A stretch of 64,000 nt of DNA from Pseudoalteromonas umbrosa. GTDB taxonomy: Bacteria > Pseudomonadota > Gammaproteobacteria > Enterobacterales > Alteromonadaceae. The stretch is from assembly GCF_030125375.1 (NCBI RefSeq), contig NZ_JASJUU010000001.1, positions 1,099,354-1,163,353 of the forward strand. Direction: 5' to 3'. The position numbers were made by a program, and so were the translations under genes. Positions 55,329 through 64,000 of this stretch are shown piece after piece (the stretch's first letter is position 1; each line of letters starts with the position of its first letter). The notes under the pieces are model-generated. The model was given only the letters and a program-made list of their open reading frames with translations. It made no database searches and was not told where the DNA came from.

Positions 55329-55735
55329 TGGATATCAATCAAATCCAAGAAAAGCTAAACAGTTTATCTGGCTGGCAAGCAAAATACCGTGAGATCATGT
55401 TACTTGGTAAACAACTGCCAAGTCTGCCGGAGCCGCTAAAAACCTCTGAGGCGCTTGTAAAAGGCTGCGAAAGCAACGTATGGCTGCATATTGACCTAGA
55501 CGAGTCTCAGCAACGCCTCGTGCTTATTGCTGACTCAGATACGCGTATCGTAAAAGGGCTATTGGCGATTATTCTGGCTTGCTACAACCATACACTACCA
55601 AATAAAGCGAAAGACATAGACGCGTATCAGCTGTTTGAAGAAATGGGCCTAATTAAACATTTAAGCCCATCGAGAGGTAATGGTGTCAAAGCGATTGTTG
55701 AACGTATTCAACAACAAGTAAATATGCTCCAGTAA
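55328..55735 (+). CDS. csdE: CsdE/SufE sulfur acceptor
   Basis: This 135-residue SufE-fold protein takes sulfur from CsdA on Cys47 (motif VKGCESNVWL). It has the usual length and later ADSDTRIVKGLLAIIL. Its start overlaps the csdA stop by one base. With TcdA across a short gap, it probably feeds the Csd sulfur-transfer system, as in E. coli where CsdE, CsdA and TcdA (CsdL) interact. It ends 6 bp from the convergent tcdA stop. Confidence 0.92.
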   Translation: MDINQIQEKLNSLSGWQAKYREIMLLGKQLPSLPEPLKTSEALVKGCESNVWLHIDLDESQQRLVLIADSDTRIVKGLLAIILACYNHTLPNKAKDIDAYQLFEEMGLIKHLSPSRGNGVKAIVERIQQQVNMLQ

Positions 55736-55741
55736 TTGGAG

Positions 55742-56539
55742 CTATTTACTCGCTCGTGCTTTTTTATCTAAGTACTTTCGAATAGATTTTGCCGCGGCAA
55801 AAAAGCCAAAACTACCTGTCACCATGGTTGCTGAGCCAAAACCCGTAGCGCAATCCATATTTTTACTGCCATCAGCTTGTTGTTTCGCCTTACAAACTTC
55901 TCCATCCCCTGTTGGGTAAACCAGTTGCTCTGTGGAGTACACACAATCTACCGCAAATTTGCGCTTTGGATTAGTGGTAAAGTTATATTGCTTTCGCAAT
56001 AAATATCGCACTTTTGCGAGTAGTGGGTCATGGGTTGTTTTGGCAACATCACCAAAGCAAATCTGACTTGGGTCAGTTTGACCACCTGCTCCGCCAGTTG
56101 TAATCACAGGAATTTTGTTACGCTTACAATGCGCTATCAGTGCCGCTTTCTCTTTTACAGCATCAATGCAATCAATCACATAATCAAAGCCTTGAATGTA
56201 CTCTTTGATATTCTCTTGCGTGATAAAATCGTCTATTACCGTGACCTGACAATTTGGATTGATGCTTTCAAGACGGGCCTTCATTGCCTCTGCTTTAATT
56301 TCACCGACTGTTTGCGTCACTGCGTGTAATTGACGGTTGATATTAGTTACACAAATATCGTCAAGATCGATCAGCGTAATATGTCCGATACCAGTTCTTG
56401 CTAATGCTTCTGCAGCCCAACTGCCCACACCACCGATGCCTATAACGCAAAAATGCGCGTCACTCAACCATGCTAATTGTTGGTCACCATATAATCTGCC
56501 GATGCCACCAAATCGAAGTGACGTATCTTGATCTGTCAT
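55742..56539 (-). CDS. tcdA: tRNA threonylcarbamoyladenosine dehydratase TcdA (CsdL)
   Basis: This 265-residue E1-like enzyme uses ATP to cyclise t6A37 to ct6A in ANN-decoding tRNAs. The ATP site GIGGVGSWAAEAL is followed by INRQLHAV, DCIDAVKEK, TTGGAGGQTDP and CATGFGSA. The C-terminal helix is basic. It converges on csdE with a 6-bp gap; E. coli has the same csdA-csdE/tcdA arrangement. The RluA-type gene lies 1 bp upstream on the same strand, so they are cotranscribed. Confidence 0.95.
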   Translation of the reverse strand: MTDQDTSLRFGGIGRLYGDQQLAWLSDAHFCVIGIGGVGSWAAEALARTGIGHITLIDLDDICVTNINRQLHAVTQTVGEIKAEAMKARLESINPNCQVTVIDDFITQENIKEYIQGFDYVIDCIDAVKEKAALIAHCKRNKIPVITTGGAGGQTDPSQICFGDVAKTTHDPLLAKVRYLLRKQYNFTTNPKRKFAVDCVYSTEQLVYPTGDGEVCKAKQQADGSKNMDCATGFGSATMVTGSFGFFAAAKSIRKYLDKKARASK

Positions 56540-56540
56540 A

Positions 56541-57206
56541 TTACCACTCTAACTGCTCAGGCTGACGCCATGATAAAAATACTTCATGCTCAATTAATTG
56601 CATAAATTTAGAACCTTCTTCAGGCTCGATACTAAAAGCCACACGCTCGTTATTCCAATTAAACGACAGATAATACGCGTGTAAATACACTCTATCGGAC
56701 TGTTTACCACCATAGCTATCATCACCTAATATGGGTGCAGACAAGCTTTTCAAGGCAACACGCAATTGATGAGTCTTACCACTATACGGTTTTAGCAAAC
56801 AAGCTCTTAGACCCGACTCAATACTAGTAGAATAAAACCGAGTTATCGCTGGGTTTTCTTGGCTTTTTAAAAGTTTATATGTGCCGCGTCGAGACTTGGC
56901 CATATCGCCTTTTACCCACCCCTGTTTTTTCTTTGGCTTGTCTGAAATCAGCGCGAGATAATATTTATCTACTTCGCGACTTGTAAACAGCTCTGTCAGT
57001 TTCGCAGCCGCCTGACTAGATTTTGCCAACACCAATAAGCCTGATGTGACCTTATCTAATCTGTGCACAGGAAATAAACTCATTTCCAACTGCGCTTCAA
57101 GCAAAGCAACAAACCCAGTTTGCTCTTCGCTATGAAAACTGACACCACAAGGCTTGCAAGCAACAACAAAATCTTCATGCTGTGCAATGACTTTGATATC
57201 AGCCAT
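56541..57206 (-). CDS. RluA-family RNA pseudouridine synthase
   Basis: This 221-residue pseudouridine synthase has the active-site motif PVHRLDKVTSG with catalytic Asp51, a KYYLALIS strand and KPYSGKTHQLRVAL. It is a short form without an S4 domain, so the target (tRNA or rRNA site) is not readable. The ATG at 57206 overlaps the kdsB 3' end by 8 nt; a TTG four codons up is possible. It is probably in one transcript with kdsB and tcdA. Confidence 0.88.
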   Translation of the reverse strand: MADIKVIAQHEDFVVACKPCGVSFHSEEQTGFVALLEAQLEMSLFPVHRLDKVTSGLLVLAKSSQAAAKLTELFTSREVDKYYLALISDKPKKKQGWVKGDMAKSRRGTYKLLKSQENPAITRFYSTSIESGLRACLLKPYSGKTHQLRVALKSLSAPILGDDSYGGKQSDRVYLHAYYLSFNWNNERVAFSIEPEEGSKFMQLIEHEVFLSWRQPEQLEW

Positions 57207-57954
57207 TAAGAAACTCAATCACTCGGTCTAAATCTTCAGGTGTATCAACACCTGCATGTACAGGTTTACACGCTTTGGTCACTTTTATTGAGTGACCGTG
57301 ATAGAGCACTCGAAGTTGCTCTAAAGATTCTTGCACTTCCAGTGGCGAGACACTCAACTCAAGATAGGTTTTTATAAACCCAGCGCGATAAGCATAAATA
57401 CCCACATGACGTTTAAAGTGTGTAAGTGGAATACTATCTTTGTCCAACGGCATCATGCTGTCACGCTGAAACGGGATAGGTGAGCGAGAAAAATACAGTG
57501 CATTATTCTTAATATCGCTAACTACTTTCACAGCATTCGGATTAAGCACTTCTTCCACATCCTCAATGTCAACGCTCAATGTTGCCATAGGTGCAGAAGA
57601 GTTAAACAGTAACTCCGCTACTTGAGAGATATTTTCTGGTTCGAGCAAAGGCTCATCACCCTGCACATTCACTATTAATGTATCGTCATCCAAGTTGAGT
57701 AACTCAACAACCTCAGCTAAGCGTTCAGTACCAGACTGGTGATCTTCACGGGTCATCAATACGTTATCAGTAAAACGCTTTGCTTCATCAAAAACCAGCT
57801 GATGATCAGTCGCGATATAAGCTGCTTTTGCACCTGATTTTTGCGCTTGTTCAAAGACTCTTTGGATCATTGATTTACCACAGATATCAACCAGAGGCTT
57901 ACCTGGCAAGCGTGTTGATGCATACCTGGCAGGTATGACAACTATGAATTCCAC
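57199..57954 (-). CDS. kdsB: 3-deoxy-manno-octulosonate cytidylyltransferase
   Basis: This 251-residue enzyme activates Kdo with CTP for lipopolysaccharide core synthesis. [15 protein letters not shown] (residues 7-21) binds CTP, and [20 protein letters not shown] and [11 protein letters not shown] are family motifs. The start is GTG at 57954 with GAGG 8-9 nt upstream, inside the 3' end of the Trm112 gene. It ends in an 8-nt overlap with the pseudouridine synthase gene. Confidence 0.96.
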   Translation of the reverse strand: MEFIVVIPARYASTRLPGKPLVDICGKSMIQRVFEQAQKSGAKAAYIATDHQLVFDEAKRFTDNVLMTREDHQSGTERLAEVVELLNLDDDTLIVNVQGDEPLLEPENISQVAELLFNSSAPMATLSVDIEDVEEVLNPNAVKVVSDIKNNALYFSRSPIPFQRDSMMPLDKDSIPLTHFKRHVGIYAYRAGFIKTYLELSVSPLEVQESLEQLRVLYHGHSIKVTKACKPVHAGVDTPEDLDRVIEFLNG

Positions 57955-58139
57955 TTTTCTACCTCTTCAAGAGATAATTCTCTTGCCTCATTTTCTAGCA
58001 AAACAGGAATATCATCTCTTACTGGATAGGCAAGCTTTGCTGCTGTGCTGATAAGTTCTTTGTTATCTTTATCATATGCTAGTTTGCCTTTGCATACTGG
58101 ACACGCAATAATTTCAAGTAATTTAGTATCAAACGCCAT
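57942..58139 (-). CDS. ycaR: Trm112/YcaR-family protein
   Basis: The 65-residue protein begins [20 protein letters not shown] with one CPVC zinc-knuckle-like pair; the second pair of Trm112 is missing, as in most bacterial YcaR proteins. It sits between lpxK and kdsB and overlaps both (11 and 13 nt), a conserved arrangement in gammaproteobacteria. Its function is unknown; some homologues act as methyltransferase partners. Confidence 0.9.
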   Translation of the reverse strand: MAFDTKLLEIIACPVCKGKLAYDKDNKELISTAAKLAYPVRDDIPVLLENEARELSLEEVEKWNS

Positions 58140-59112
58140 GGGTAATAATCCCCTTTCTATCTAATAAGTTGTGAAGCTTGTTAACAAGCCCTTCTGACGG
58201 AACAGCATCTACGCGTAAAAAATACCAGTTGTCTTTCGCATAAGACTGGCATTTTACTGCGTCTTTTTCTGTCATAAATATGTTGCTTTTGTTGTAGATC
58301 TCAAAATCTTGTTTTGTAAACATATGATGATCTGCAAAGTGTTTACTTTGTGTGATTGTCACCCCATTTGCACTGAGTGATTTCTCAAAGCGAGATGGAT
58401 TACCGATCGCACTTACGGCGATACCTTTAGGCTCAAATTGCGTAACCCGTGCCCCCGTTTTCACACTGTAAATACCTGTAGTATTGAGTGAGTAACCGTC
58501 CTCTTTGATGGAACCATTAAACACGGTTAGGTCAACCGATTTTAAGCGCTTGGGCGTTTCTCTCAGTGGCCCAGCAGGTAATAATAATCCATTGCCAAAA
58601 CGACGCTCGTTGTCAACGATGCAAATCTCAATATCTCTATCAAGCTGATAATGTTGAAGCCCATCATCACTTACAATGATATCAGGCTCATTGTGTGCGA
58701 TTAGGTATTCGATACTCGCTTTTCGATCACCGCCGATAATGACATCACAACCTAATCGTTTGTAAATTAATAGCGGCTCATCTCCTGCCTGAGCAGCGGT
58801 GCTGTCATCACATACTTTATATGGCGTATGTGGCGGCTTTGCGCCATATCCACGACTGATTACAGCGACTTTCAAACCAAGTGATTGCAAATAAGGCACG
58901 AGCCAAAGTACAAATGGTGTTTTACCGTTCCCACCAATACCAATGTTACCAACAATCATTACTGGTACAGACGCCTTGTACGATGACTTTATACCAGCAC
59001 GAAACATCAACCTTCTTACAGAGCTTACTAGCCAAAAAAGTCCACTTAATGGTAATAAAACGATATTGATAAGGCTAATTGGTTTGTACCAGCTTTGTTC
59101 CACTTTGTTCAT
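58129..59112 (-). CDS. lpxK: Tetraacyldisaccharide 4'-kinase
   Basis: This 327-residue inner-membrane kinase adds the 4' phosphate of lipid A. One N-terminal helix ([19 protein letters not shown]) is followed by the P-loop [13 protein letters not shown], then [19 protein letters not shown] and a C-terminal TEKDAVKC. The order and length fit LpxK. It lies 2 bp after msbA and overlaps ycaR, so the lipid A kinase is made together with the lipid A flippase. Confidence 0.96.
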   Translation of the reverse strand: MNKVEQSWYKPISLINIVLLPLSGLFWLVSSVRRLMFRAGIKSSYKASVPVMIVGNIGIGGNGKTPFVLWLVPYLQSLGLKVAVISRGYGAKPPHTPYKVCDDSTAAQAGDEPLLIYKRLGCDVIIGGDRKASIEYLIAHNEPDIIVSDDGLQHYQLDRDIEICIVDNERRFGNGLLLPAGPLRETPKRLKSVDLTVFNGSIKEDGYSLNTTGIYSVKTGARVTQFEPKGIAVSAIGNPSRFEKSLSANGVTITQSKHFADHHMFTKQDFEIYNKSNIFMTEKDAVKCQSYAKDNWYFLRVDAVPSEGLVNKLHNLLDRKGIITHGV

Positions 59113-59114
59113 TG

Positions 59115-60851
59115 TTATTCACCATATTGCATCTTGCAAAGTGCAGAATACGCTCCATCGTTGGCAAGCAACTCGTCATGTTTTCCTTGCTCAAGAACAC
59201 GCCCCTTATCCAATACATAAATTTGATCAGACTTTTCTATGGTTGAAAGGCGATGTGCAATCACTATAGAGGTCTTATTAATCATCAGTTTATCAAGTTC
59301 CTCTTGGATCAACCTCTCAGACTCTGTGTCTAATGCCGAAGTAGCCTCATCCAATATTAATACAGGCGCATCTTTCACAATGGCACGCGCTATCGCTATA
59401 CGCTGCCTTTGACCACCAGAAAGCATTACACCGTTCTCACCAACTTCAGTGTCTAGACCTTGCGGTAAATCTTTCACAAACTCCCAAACGTGCGCTTTTT
59501 TAGCAACTTCAATTAATTCCGCTTCACTGAGCTTTTCATCCAAACCGTACATAATGTTATTTGCAATCGTATCATTGAACAAAGTGACATGCTGAGAAAC
59601 AAGCGCAAATTGATTTCTGAGGCTAGCTAAGGTGTATTCGCTTAGATCTACACCGTCTAGTGTAATAGCGCCGCTATCCAATTCATAAAATCTCGGTAAT
59701 AAACTAGACAATGTCGACTTGCCAGAGCCACTACGGCCCACTAACGCGATACTCTTGCCCGCAGGGATCTCAATCGAAAGGTCTTTGATAACTGGTTCAT
59801 CTTTTGTAGGATAAGTGAAAGTTACGCCCTTTACGGAAATTGCGCCTGTCACACTATCAACAGAGTGCGTGCCAGTATCCTTTTCTTTTTCTTCATCAAG
59901 TACATCAAATATACTTTTCGCAGCAGCAATACCCCTTTGAAAATCACTGTTTACGTTTGCAAGCTGCTTCAACGGACGGAGCATCATAACCATAGCCGTG
60001 ATCAAAGAGGCAACAACACCCGGTGTTAAAGACTTATGCACATCTGGCATTGCAATAATCGCCAAAACGACAGCCATAGCACTGGCCGCAATCAATTGAA
60101 TGACTGAAACACTGAGCGCCCTTGTCGCATCCATTTTAACCCGCTGCTGACGGTTATGATTATTCACTTTTGCAAAATGTGTAATTTCTTTTTCCTGACC
60201 GCCGAATCCATGGATCTCCTTGTGGCCAGACAACATCTGCTCAGAACCTCTTGTCACCGCGCCCATCGCATCTTGTATGTTTTTTGAAATCTTTCTGAAA
60301 CGTTTAGAAACTATACTGACCACAATCGCAACAAATGGCACAATAATTAGAAACAAAAGTGATAACTTCCAACTAATTGCGAACATACCCCATAATAAAA
60401 AGACAACAAATGCCCCTTCGCGGATAGCAACTTGAAGTGCACGTGTAACCGCCTGCTGAACCTGCTCTGTATCGAATGTGATTTTTGAAACCAGTTCCCC
60501 ATTAGAGTGCTTATCATGAAAAGAAACCGGCATAAACAACATATGCTCATATAGCTGCTGTCTTAATTTTCTTACAACTTGAGAACCTACATAGCTTAAG
60601 CAATATGAAGACATATAATTAAAGATACCACGCCCTAAAACCAATAAAATAACCACAAACGGAGCCATGGCGAGTACTTCTTGATTACCTTGCGTCAGAC
60701 CATCATCCATAAATGGTTTCATTAATTGAATAAACAGCGCATCCATTGCGGCATATCCAAGCATACCAATTATCGCAAACAAAGACGCTGCTTTAAATTC
60801 ATAGGTGTAAGTCAAAAGCCTTTTATATATTTGCTTTCCAGACTGTTGCAT
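59115..60851 (-). CDS. msbA: Lipid A export ABC transporter MsbA
   Basis: The 578-residue half transporter flips core-lipid A across the inner membrane as a homodimer. Six helices (about 20-310) precede the nucleotide-binding domain with GRSGSGKST, LSGGQRQRIAIARA, VLILDEATSALD and IAHRLST. The comEC-msbA-lpxK order is the conserved one and separates this gene from the MDR-like half transporter at 19206. It is followed by lpxK after 2 bp. Confidence 0.95.
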   Translation of the reverse strand: MQQSGKQIYKRLLTYTYEFKAASLFAIIGMLGYAAMDALFIQLMKPFMDDGLTQGNQEVLAMAPFVVILLVLGRGIFNYMSSYCLSYVGSQVVRKLRQQLYEHMLFMPVSFHDKHSNGELVSKITFDTEQVQQAVTRALQVAIREGAFVVFLLWGMFAISWKLSLLFLIIVPFVAIVVSIVSKRFRKISKNIQDAMGAVTRGSEQMLSGHKEIHGFGGQEKEITHFAKVNNHNRQQRVKMDATRALSVSVIQLIAASAMAVVLAIIAMPDVHKSLTPGVVASLITAMVMMLRPLKQLANVNSDFQRGIAAAKSIFDVLDEEKEKDTGTHSVDSVTGAISVKGVTFTYPTKDEPVIKDLSIEIPAGKSIALVGRSGSGKSTLSSLLPRFYELDSGAITLDGVDLSEYTLASLRNQFALVSQHVTLFNDTIANNIMYGLDEKLSEAELIEVAKKAHVWEFVKDLPQGLDTEVGENGVMLSGGQRQRIAIARAIVKDAPVLILDEATSALDTESERLIQEELDKLMINKTSIVIAHRLSTIEKSDQIYVLDKGRVLEQGKHDELLANDGAYSALCKMQYGE

Positions 60852-60914
60852 AGCGTTACTCTAAAACTTCAAAACCCCCTTATTGTATCTGCCATCAAGC
60901 AAAAACTGAATGCA

Positions 60915-63179
60915 TTATCTTAAAAACCATAGATTTTTCGCGTTTCTGGCGGTGTAAACTTCAAAGTGCTGTTTAAAAACACGGATCTGAACTTGGCCAT
61001 CTAATGCCGTGTCGTATGTTTTATATCCAAAATGATGATACCGCCTAACAACATCTGAATGAGGCAGCTGCCAAGGTGTGTTATAGCTGCGGGAAAATAC
61101 AGCTAACTCAGCGCCTACTTGCTCAATAAATTGGGCACTGGAAGATGTGCGGCTACCATGATGTGGAGCAAGTAAAAATGAAGCATTTAAATAATCTTCG
61201 TGTTGGTCAACTAAATGCGATTCGATCTCCGTTCCAATGTCACCTGGCAATAAAAGCTTAAATCGGCTATCGCTCACAATTACAACACATGAACTATTGT
61301 TATTATTGTCCTGCATCTGCTGGGGCCAAATCGTCTGAATCGTCAAACTACCTAATTCAACTGTCTTTTGCAAACATGGCTGTGCATACTCCTCTCGGTG
61401 AAAAGTACGCAATGTATTTCCATACCCTAGCAAATTTAGATCCTTCAGCCCTCCAGCATGATCGCCATCATCATGGCTCACTATGGTATGCATAAGCTCA
61501 ATATTATTCGCTTTAATATAAGGCATAACAACATGTTTAAACATAGAGTAAGTACCAAAATAATTAGCTCCCAAATCATACAAAAAAGCTTTATCATCGT
61601 GCTCAACCAACACGGCGCTGCCATGTCCTACATCAAAAATATTGATTTGCCAAAGAGGTTTGGAACTCAGCCACCAATGAAGCGAAATGGCTATTAATGG
61701 AATTAATGAATAGACACGCGTTAACGGAGTACATAACAACGCAACAATGAGCATAACTGCTAACAGTTGGCTCACTGAGATGGGCACAATATCAATCCAG
61801 TGGAAATTAAATATCAATAGCCACCTATATGCCTCAAAGAGCCAAGTATCCAACAATACAATAGCATTGACATCAAAGACGTGAAAAATTGTAGACTGTA
61901 TTAAAATTGCCGGAAAAAGCACACAAGAAAGTAATGGAATCATCACAATGTTTAATGCTAAACCACTAATGCTAACTCCTTGAAATGCATAAATGGTAAT
62001 CGGGCATAAAAACACAAATATGAGTGCTTGAATCTTCATGAGCCAGACTAACTTATCACGCAATCTCACAGATTTCTCTTGCCCTCTGCTATGCTTAGAA
62101 ATAAACCAAAGAATGCAGCTGACAGCTAAAAATGAAAAATATAACCCCATGTTTAGTAGTGAAAATGGTGATATCAGGATAACAATTGTCAACGCATATA
62201 ATATAAGCCTAAAGAAGCTAATACGCGTTCCTAGCAAATAACAAATAATGCCTATCAGTGCCATTAACCAAGCACGTTGTGCTGATACTTGCATACCGCT
62301 AATCACTACATATACCCCAGAGCTAAATAGCGCGCATAAAATGCCAACTGTATATATGTTTGAATCTTGCTTAAGGAAGCTTTGTGCAGGTATTAAAAGG
62401 ATTTTTAACAGAACAAAACTCAAAGTGAAGAAAATCGCAATATGCAGTCCAGAAATAGCGAGTAAATGACTTAGTCCAAGCATACGAAAATTATCTTTAT
62501 CTATGTTGGGTATTTTAGATTTGTCTCCAGTCATTAAAGTGTAATACAACCAGCTTAATTTATATTGCTGAAACACTGCGGACATAAAATGTCTGTAGTC
62601 ATTCTGCCAGTCTCTTTCATTGCTCTTATGTACTTCAATCTCTACCTTACCTTTAAAGTAAATGTGATTTAGAAAAGCAAACAACTCACTGTCAAAGGCA
62701 TGCAAATTTTTTCGTGAGCGAAAAATTTTGAGCTTTGCAACACCTTCAATCTTGTCACCTTGACGTAATGGCATGCTATATTTTTTAACAGACAAATTTG
62801 CATTAACCGTTTTCCATGCATTTACTTGAAATGCATCTATAGATTCAATCTTCACTTGAATGTAGGGCTGTTCACCAGATTTAATAGATTTAGAGACAGT
62901 TGCAACAATTTTAACTGGTTTATCAACAACTAAATCCTGCCATGAAACCTGGTAGAACAAGTAGTAATTCAAGTTTGTAACAAAAATACCTAAAATAAAA
63001 CCTGCCAAAACGTTCGAAAAAAGCTTAAAATAGCTACTAACAAAAACGAGCAAGGCAAAACTGACGGGTAATTGCCAAGTATCCATGAAAAATACGGATA
63101 TAACACACCCGAAAATGATGCCGCAGCAAATCAAAATTGAAGTAGATGGTTGCTCTATATGGCGAAAAAAACGATCCAA
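60915..63179 (-). CDS. comEC: ComEC/Rec2 DNA-uptake channel protein
   Basis: This 754-residue inner-membrane protein moves single-stranded DNA into the cytoplasm during natural transformation. An N-terminal DUF4131 region with an OB-like fold comes first. The competence domain of about eight helices contains LSHLLAISGLHIAIFF, and a C-terminal metallo-beta-lactamase-like domain has VSHDDGDHAGG and APHHGSRTSSS, so the nuclease site looks intact. The start is TTG at 63179 by length; the first in-frame ATG is about 32 codons in. It overlaps the divergent DUF2062 gene by 21 nt. Confidence 0.93.
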   Translation of the reverse strand: MDRFFRHIEQPSTSILICCGIIFGCVISVFFMDTWQLPVSFALLVFVSSYFKLFSNVLAGFILGIFVTNLNYYLFYQVSWQDLVVDKPVKIVATVSKSIKSGEQPYIQVKIESIDAFQVNAWKTVNANLSVKKYSMPLRQGDKIEGVAKLKIFRSRKNLHAFDSELFAFLNHIYFKGKVEIEVHKSNERDWQNDYRHFMSAVFQQYKLSWLYYTLMTGDKSKIPNIDKDNFRMLGLSHLLAISGLHIAIFFTLSFVLLKILLIPAQSFLKQDSNIYTVGILCALFSSGVYVVISGMQVSAQRAWLMALIGIICYLLGTRISFFRLILYALTIVILISPFSLLNMGLYFSFLAVSCILWFISKHSRGQEKSVRLRDKLVWLMKIQALIFVFLCPITIYAFQGVSISGLALNIVMIPLLSCVLFPAILIQSTIFHVFDVNAIVLLDTWLFEAYRWLLIFNFHWIDIVPISVSQLLAVMLIVALLCTPLTRVYSLIPLIAISLHWWLSSKPLWQINIFDVGHGSAVLVEHDDKAFLYDLGANYFGTYSMFKHVVMPYIKANNIELMHTIVSHDDGDHAGGLKDLNLLGYGNTLRTFHREEYAQPCLQKTVELGSLTIQTIWPQQMQDNNNNSSCVVIVSDSRFKLLLPGDIGTEIESHLVDQHEDYLNASFLLAPHHGSRTSSSAQFIEQVGAELAVFSRSYNTPWQLPHSDVVRRYHHFGYKTYDTALDGQVQIRVFKQHFEVYTARNAKNLWFLR

Positions 63180-63665
63180 CGCTTTTTACCCGATCACAAT
63201 AAGATCAAAGAACAAAAATCGTTAAGAATTTTTGGAAGTTTATTGCATGATGCAAACCTATGGCATCTTAATCGACGTTCAGCCAGAGGTGCATTTTCAG
63301 TCGGACTTTTTTTTGCGTTCATCCCTGTCCCTTTTCAAATGGTCCTAGCGGCAGCACTCGCAATTCCTTTTCGAGTAAACTTACCCTTATCTATTGCATT
63401 GGTTTGGATAACTAACCCTTTAACAATGCCACCTATATTTTATTGTTCATATCTTGTCGGTGTTTTTGCGCTTGGTCAAGAGCTTCAACCTTTTCACTTC
63501 GAGCCTACATGGGAATGGCTGACTCAAAGTATTTCAACCATAGGGCCTGCATTTATCGTTGGCTCATTAATATGCGCATGTATTGCTGCAATTATCGGTT
63601 TTTTTGGTATTGATTATCTTTGGAGACGTTCAGTTAATAAAGCTTGGGAAGCAAGAAATCAATAA
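63159..63665 (+). CDS. DUF2062 membrane protein
   Basis: This 168-residue protein has a basic N terminus (MAKKTIQRFLPDH) and three or four hydrophobic helices. The motif ARGAFSVGLFFAFIPVPFQM and VWITNPLTMPPIFY are DUF2062 marks. The family is found beside comEC in many Alteromonadales and Vibrionales; the function is unknown. The ATG at 63159 is preferred over a TTG three codons earlier. It is divergent from comEC and overlaps its 5' end. Confidence 0.85.
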   Translation: MAKKTIQRFLPDHNKIKEQKSLRIFGSLLHDANLWHLNRRSARGAFSVGLFFAFIPVPFQMVLAAALAIPFRVNLPLSIALVWITNPLTMPPIFYCSYLVGVFALGQELQPFHFEPTWEWLTQSISTIGPAFIVGSLICACIAAIIGFFGIDYLWRRSVNKAWEARNQ

Positions 63666-63684
63666 CGTCATCTTCAACGATAAT

Positions 63685-63710
63685 AAAAAAGGGCCTTCAG
63701 GCCCTTTTTT
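63685..63710. terminator. Bidirectional terminator at the right edge
   Basis: AAAAAAGGGCC-TTCA-GGCCCTTTTTT stands between the DUF2062 gene and the partial gene on the minus strand, with runs on both sides. Confidence 0.85.
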
Positions 63711-63717
63711 ATTCTGC

Positions 63718-64000
63718 TTATTTTCTTCGTCTTCTTAGCATTAGCAATGGTAAAGCTAATAGACCAAATACGCCAAAAGAAGCCGAGCTTCGTTCATAAG
63801 TCTCAGCCTCTTCAGCTGGACACTGTTCAGGCTCACCACTGATCGGAGTAAGTAACACAGGTACTGCTACTGATTCAAATTCATCATTACCAGAACTATC
63901 TTTAGTTACATTGCCTAAGCTATCTCTGCGCTTAACCGTTTTGGTTGCCACTGCGAAAATACGATTATCTTCTGTTACTTTAACAGCATCACCTACACGA
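63718..64000 (-). CDS. C-terminal part of an exported protein with a GlyGly-CTERM-like tail (possibly DUF3466)
   Basis: The reading frame stays open to the window edge, so this is the last 94 residues of a longer protein; a GTG at 63951 is not a real start. The tail is SSASFGVFGLLALPLLML followed by RRRRK: a small-residue stretch, one hydrophobic helix and a basic end. This matches GlyGly-CTERM/rhombosortase sorting tails in layout but lacks the usual Gly-Gly. The preceding GEPEQCPAEEAETYERS resembles the end of DUF3466 proteins. The identity is tentative. Confidence 0.55.
   Translation of the reverse strand, partial: RVGDAVKVTEDNRIFAVATKTVKRRDSLGNVTKDSSGNDEFESVAVPVLLTPISGEPEQCPAEEAETYERSSASFGVFGLLALPLLMLRRRRK

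Noticed and set aside
1..64000. CRISPR arrays, prophage, insertion sequences, tRNA or rRNA genes
   Set aside because: I saw no regularly spaced direct repeats, transposase or integrase-like products, or tRNA cloverleaf sequences on either strand by reading alone.

Overview
The window looks like chromosomal core DNA of a marine gammaproteobacterium of the Alteromonadales, most like Pseudoalteromonas. The reasons are moderate-to-low GC by eye, a thrS-infC-rpmI-rplT block of gammaproteobacterial type, a comEC-msbA-lpxK-Trm112-kdsB envelope block, an NhaD antiporter, a large Ig-repeat lipoprotein and a rhombosortase-like C-terminal tail. The taxonomic call rests on protein resemblance from memory, not on a search. 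I see no prophage, insertion sequence, CRISPR array, tRNA or rRNA.

Layout. 1-5.4 kb is the only accessory-looking stretch: a DUF2235 hydrolase, a DUF1330-like protein, a fungal-type cytosine deaminase, two small exported proteins, and long AT-rich spacers. 5.4-13.8 kb holds a YceI/cytochrome b561 pair with a divergent LysR regulator, an exported cupin, a SulP anion transporter, an Lrp regulator, a metallo-beta-lactamase hydrolase, an M14 peptidase and an SDR. 13.9-17.3 kb (minus strand) is thrS-infC-rpmI-rplT and carries the classic translational controls: a tRNA-Thr anticodon-arm mimic before thrS, an AUU start on infC, and a structured leader before rpmI. 17.5-31.8 kb has an EEP-family protein, DUF3010, an MsbA-like ABC exporter, a TetR regulator facing an RND efflux pair, a TPR-GGDEF protein, and a peptidase plus NatAB-type ABC operon. 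32-39.2 kb has topA and a roughly 1,400-residue Ig-repeat lipoprotein. 39.3-48.6 kb has a dicarboxylate symporter, a beta-hydroxyacid dehydrogenase, glutathione peroxidase overlapping a D-lactate dehydrogenase, an SNF transporter, DUF924, riboswitch-controlled lysC, and nhaD. 48.7-53.3 kb is an MksFEB condensin operon. 54.1-56.5 kb is csdA-csdE facing tcdA. 56.5-63.7 kb is the LPS/Kdo and lipid A export block ending in comEC and a DUF2062 gene. The right edge cuts an exported protein with a GlyGly-CTERM-like tail.

How the genes work together. Several neighbours form functional units. CsdA and CsdE pass sulfur, probably with TcdA in tRNA t6A cyclisation. KdsB, LpxK and MsbA make and flip Kdo2-lipid A. 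MksF, MksE and MksB form an SMC complex without the MksG/JetD nuclease, so it is probably a chromosome condensin rather than Wadjet defence. The TetR-RND intergenic region holds three evenly spaced 18-bp operator-like palindromes, a promoter whose -35 overlaps the last palindrome, and a 16-codon leader ORF with a strong ribosome binding site. That region and the thrS operator mimic are the best regulatory finds here. I did not find a convincing new multi-gene system.
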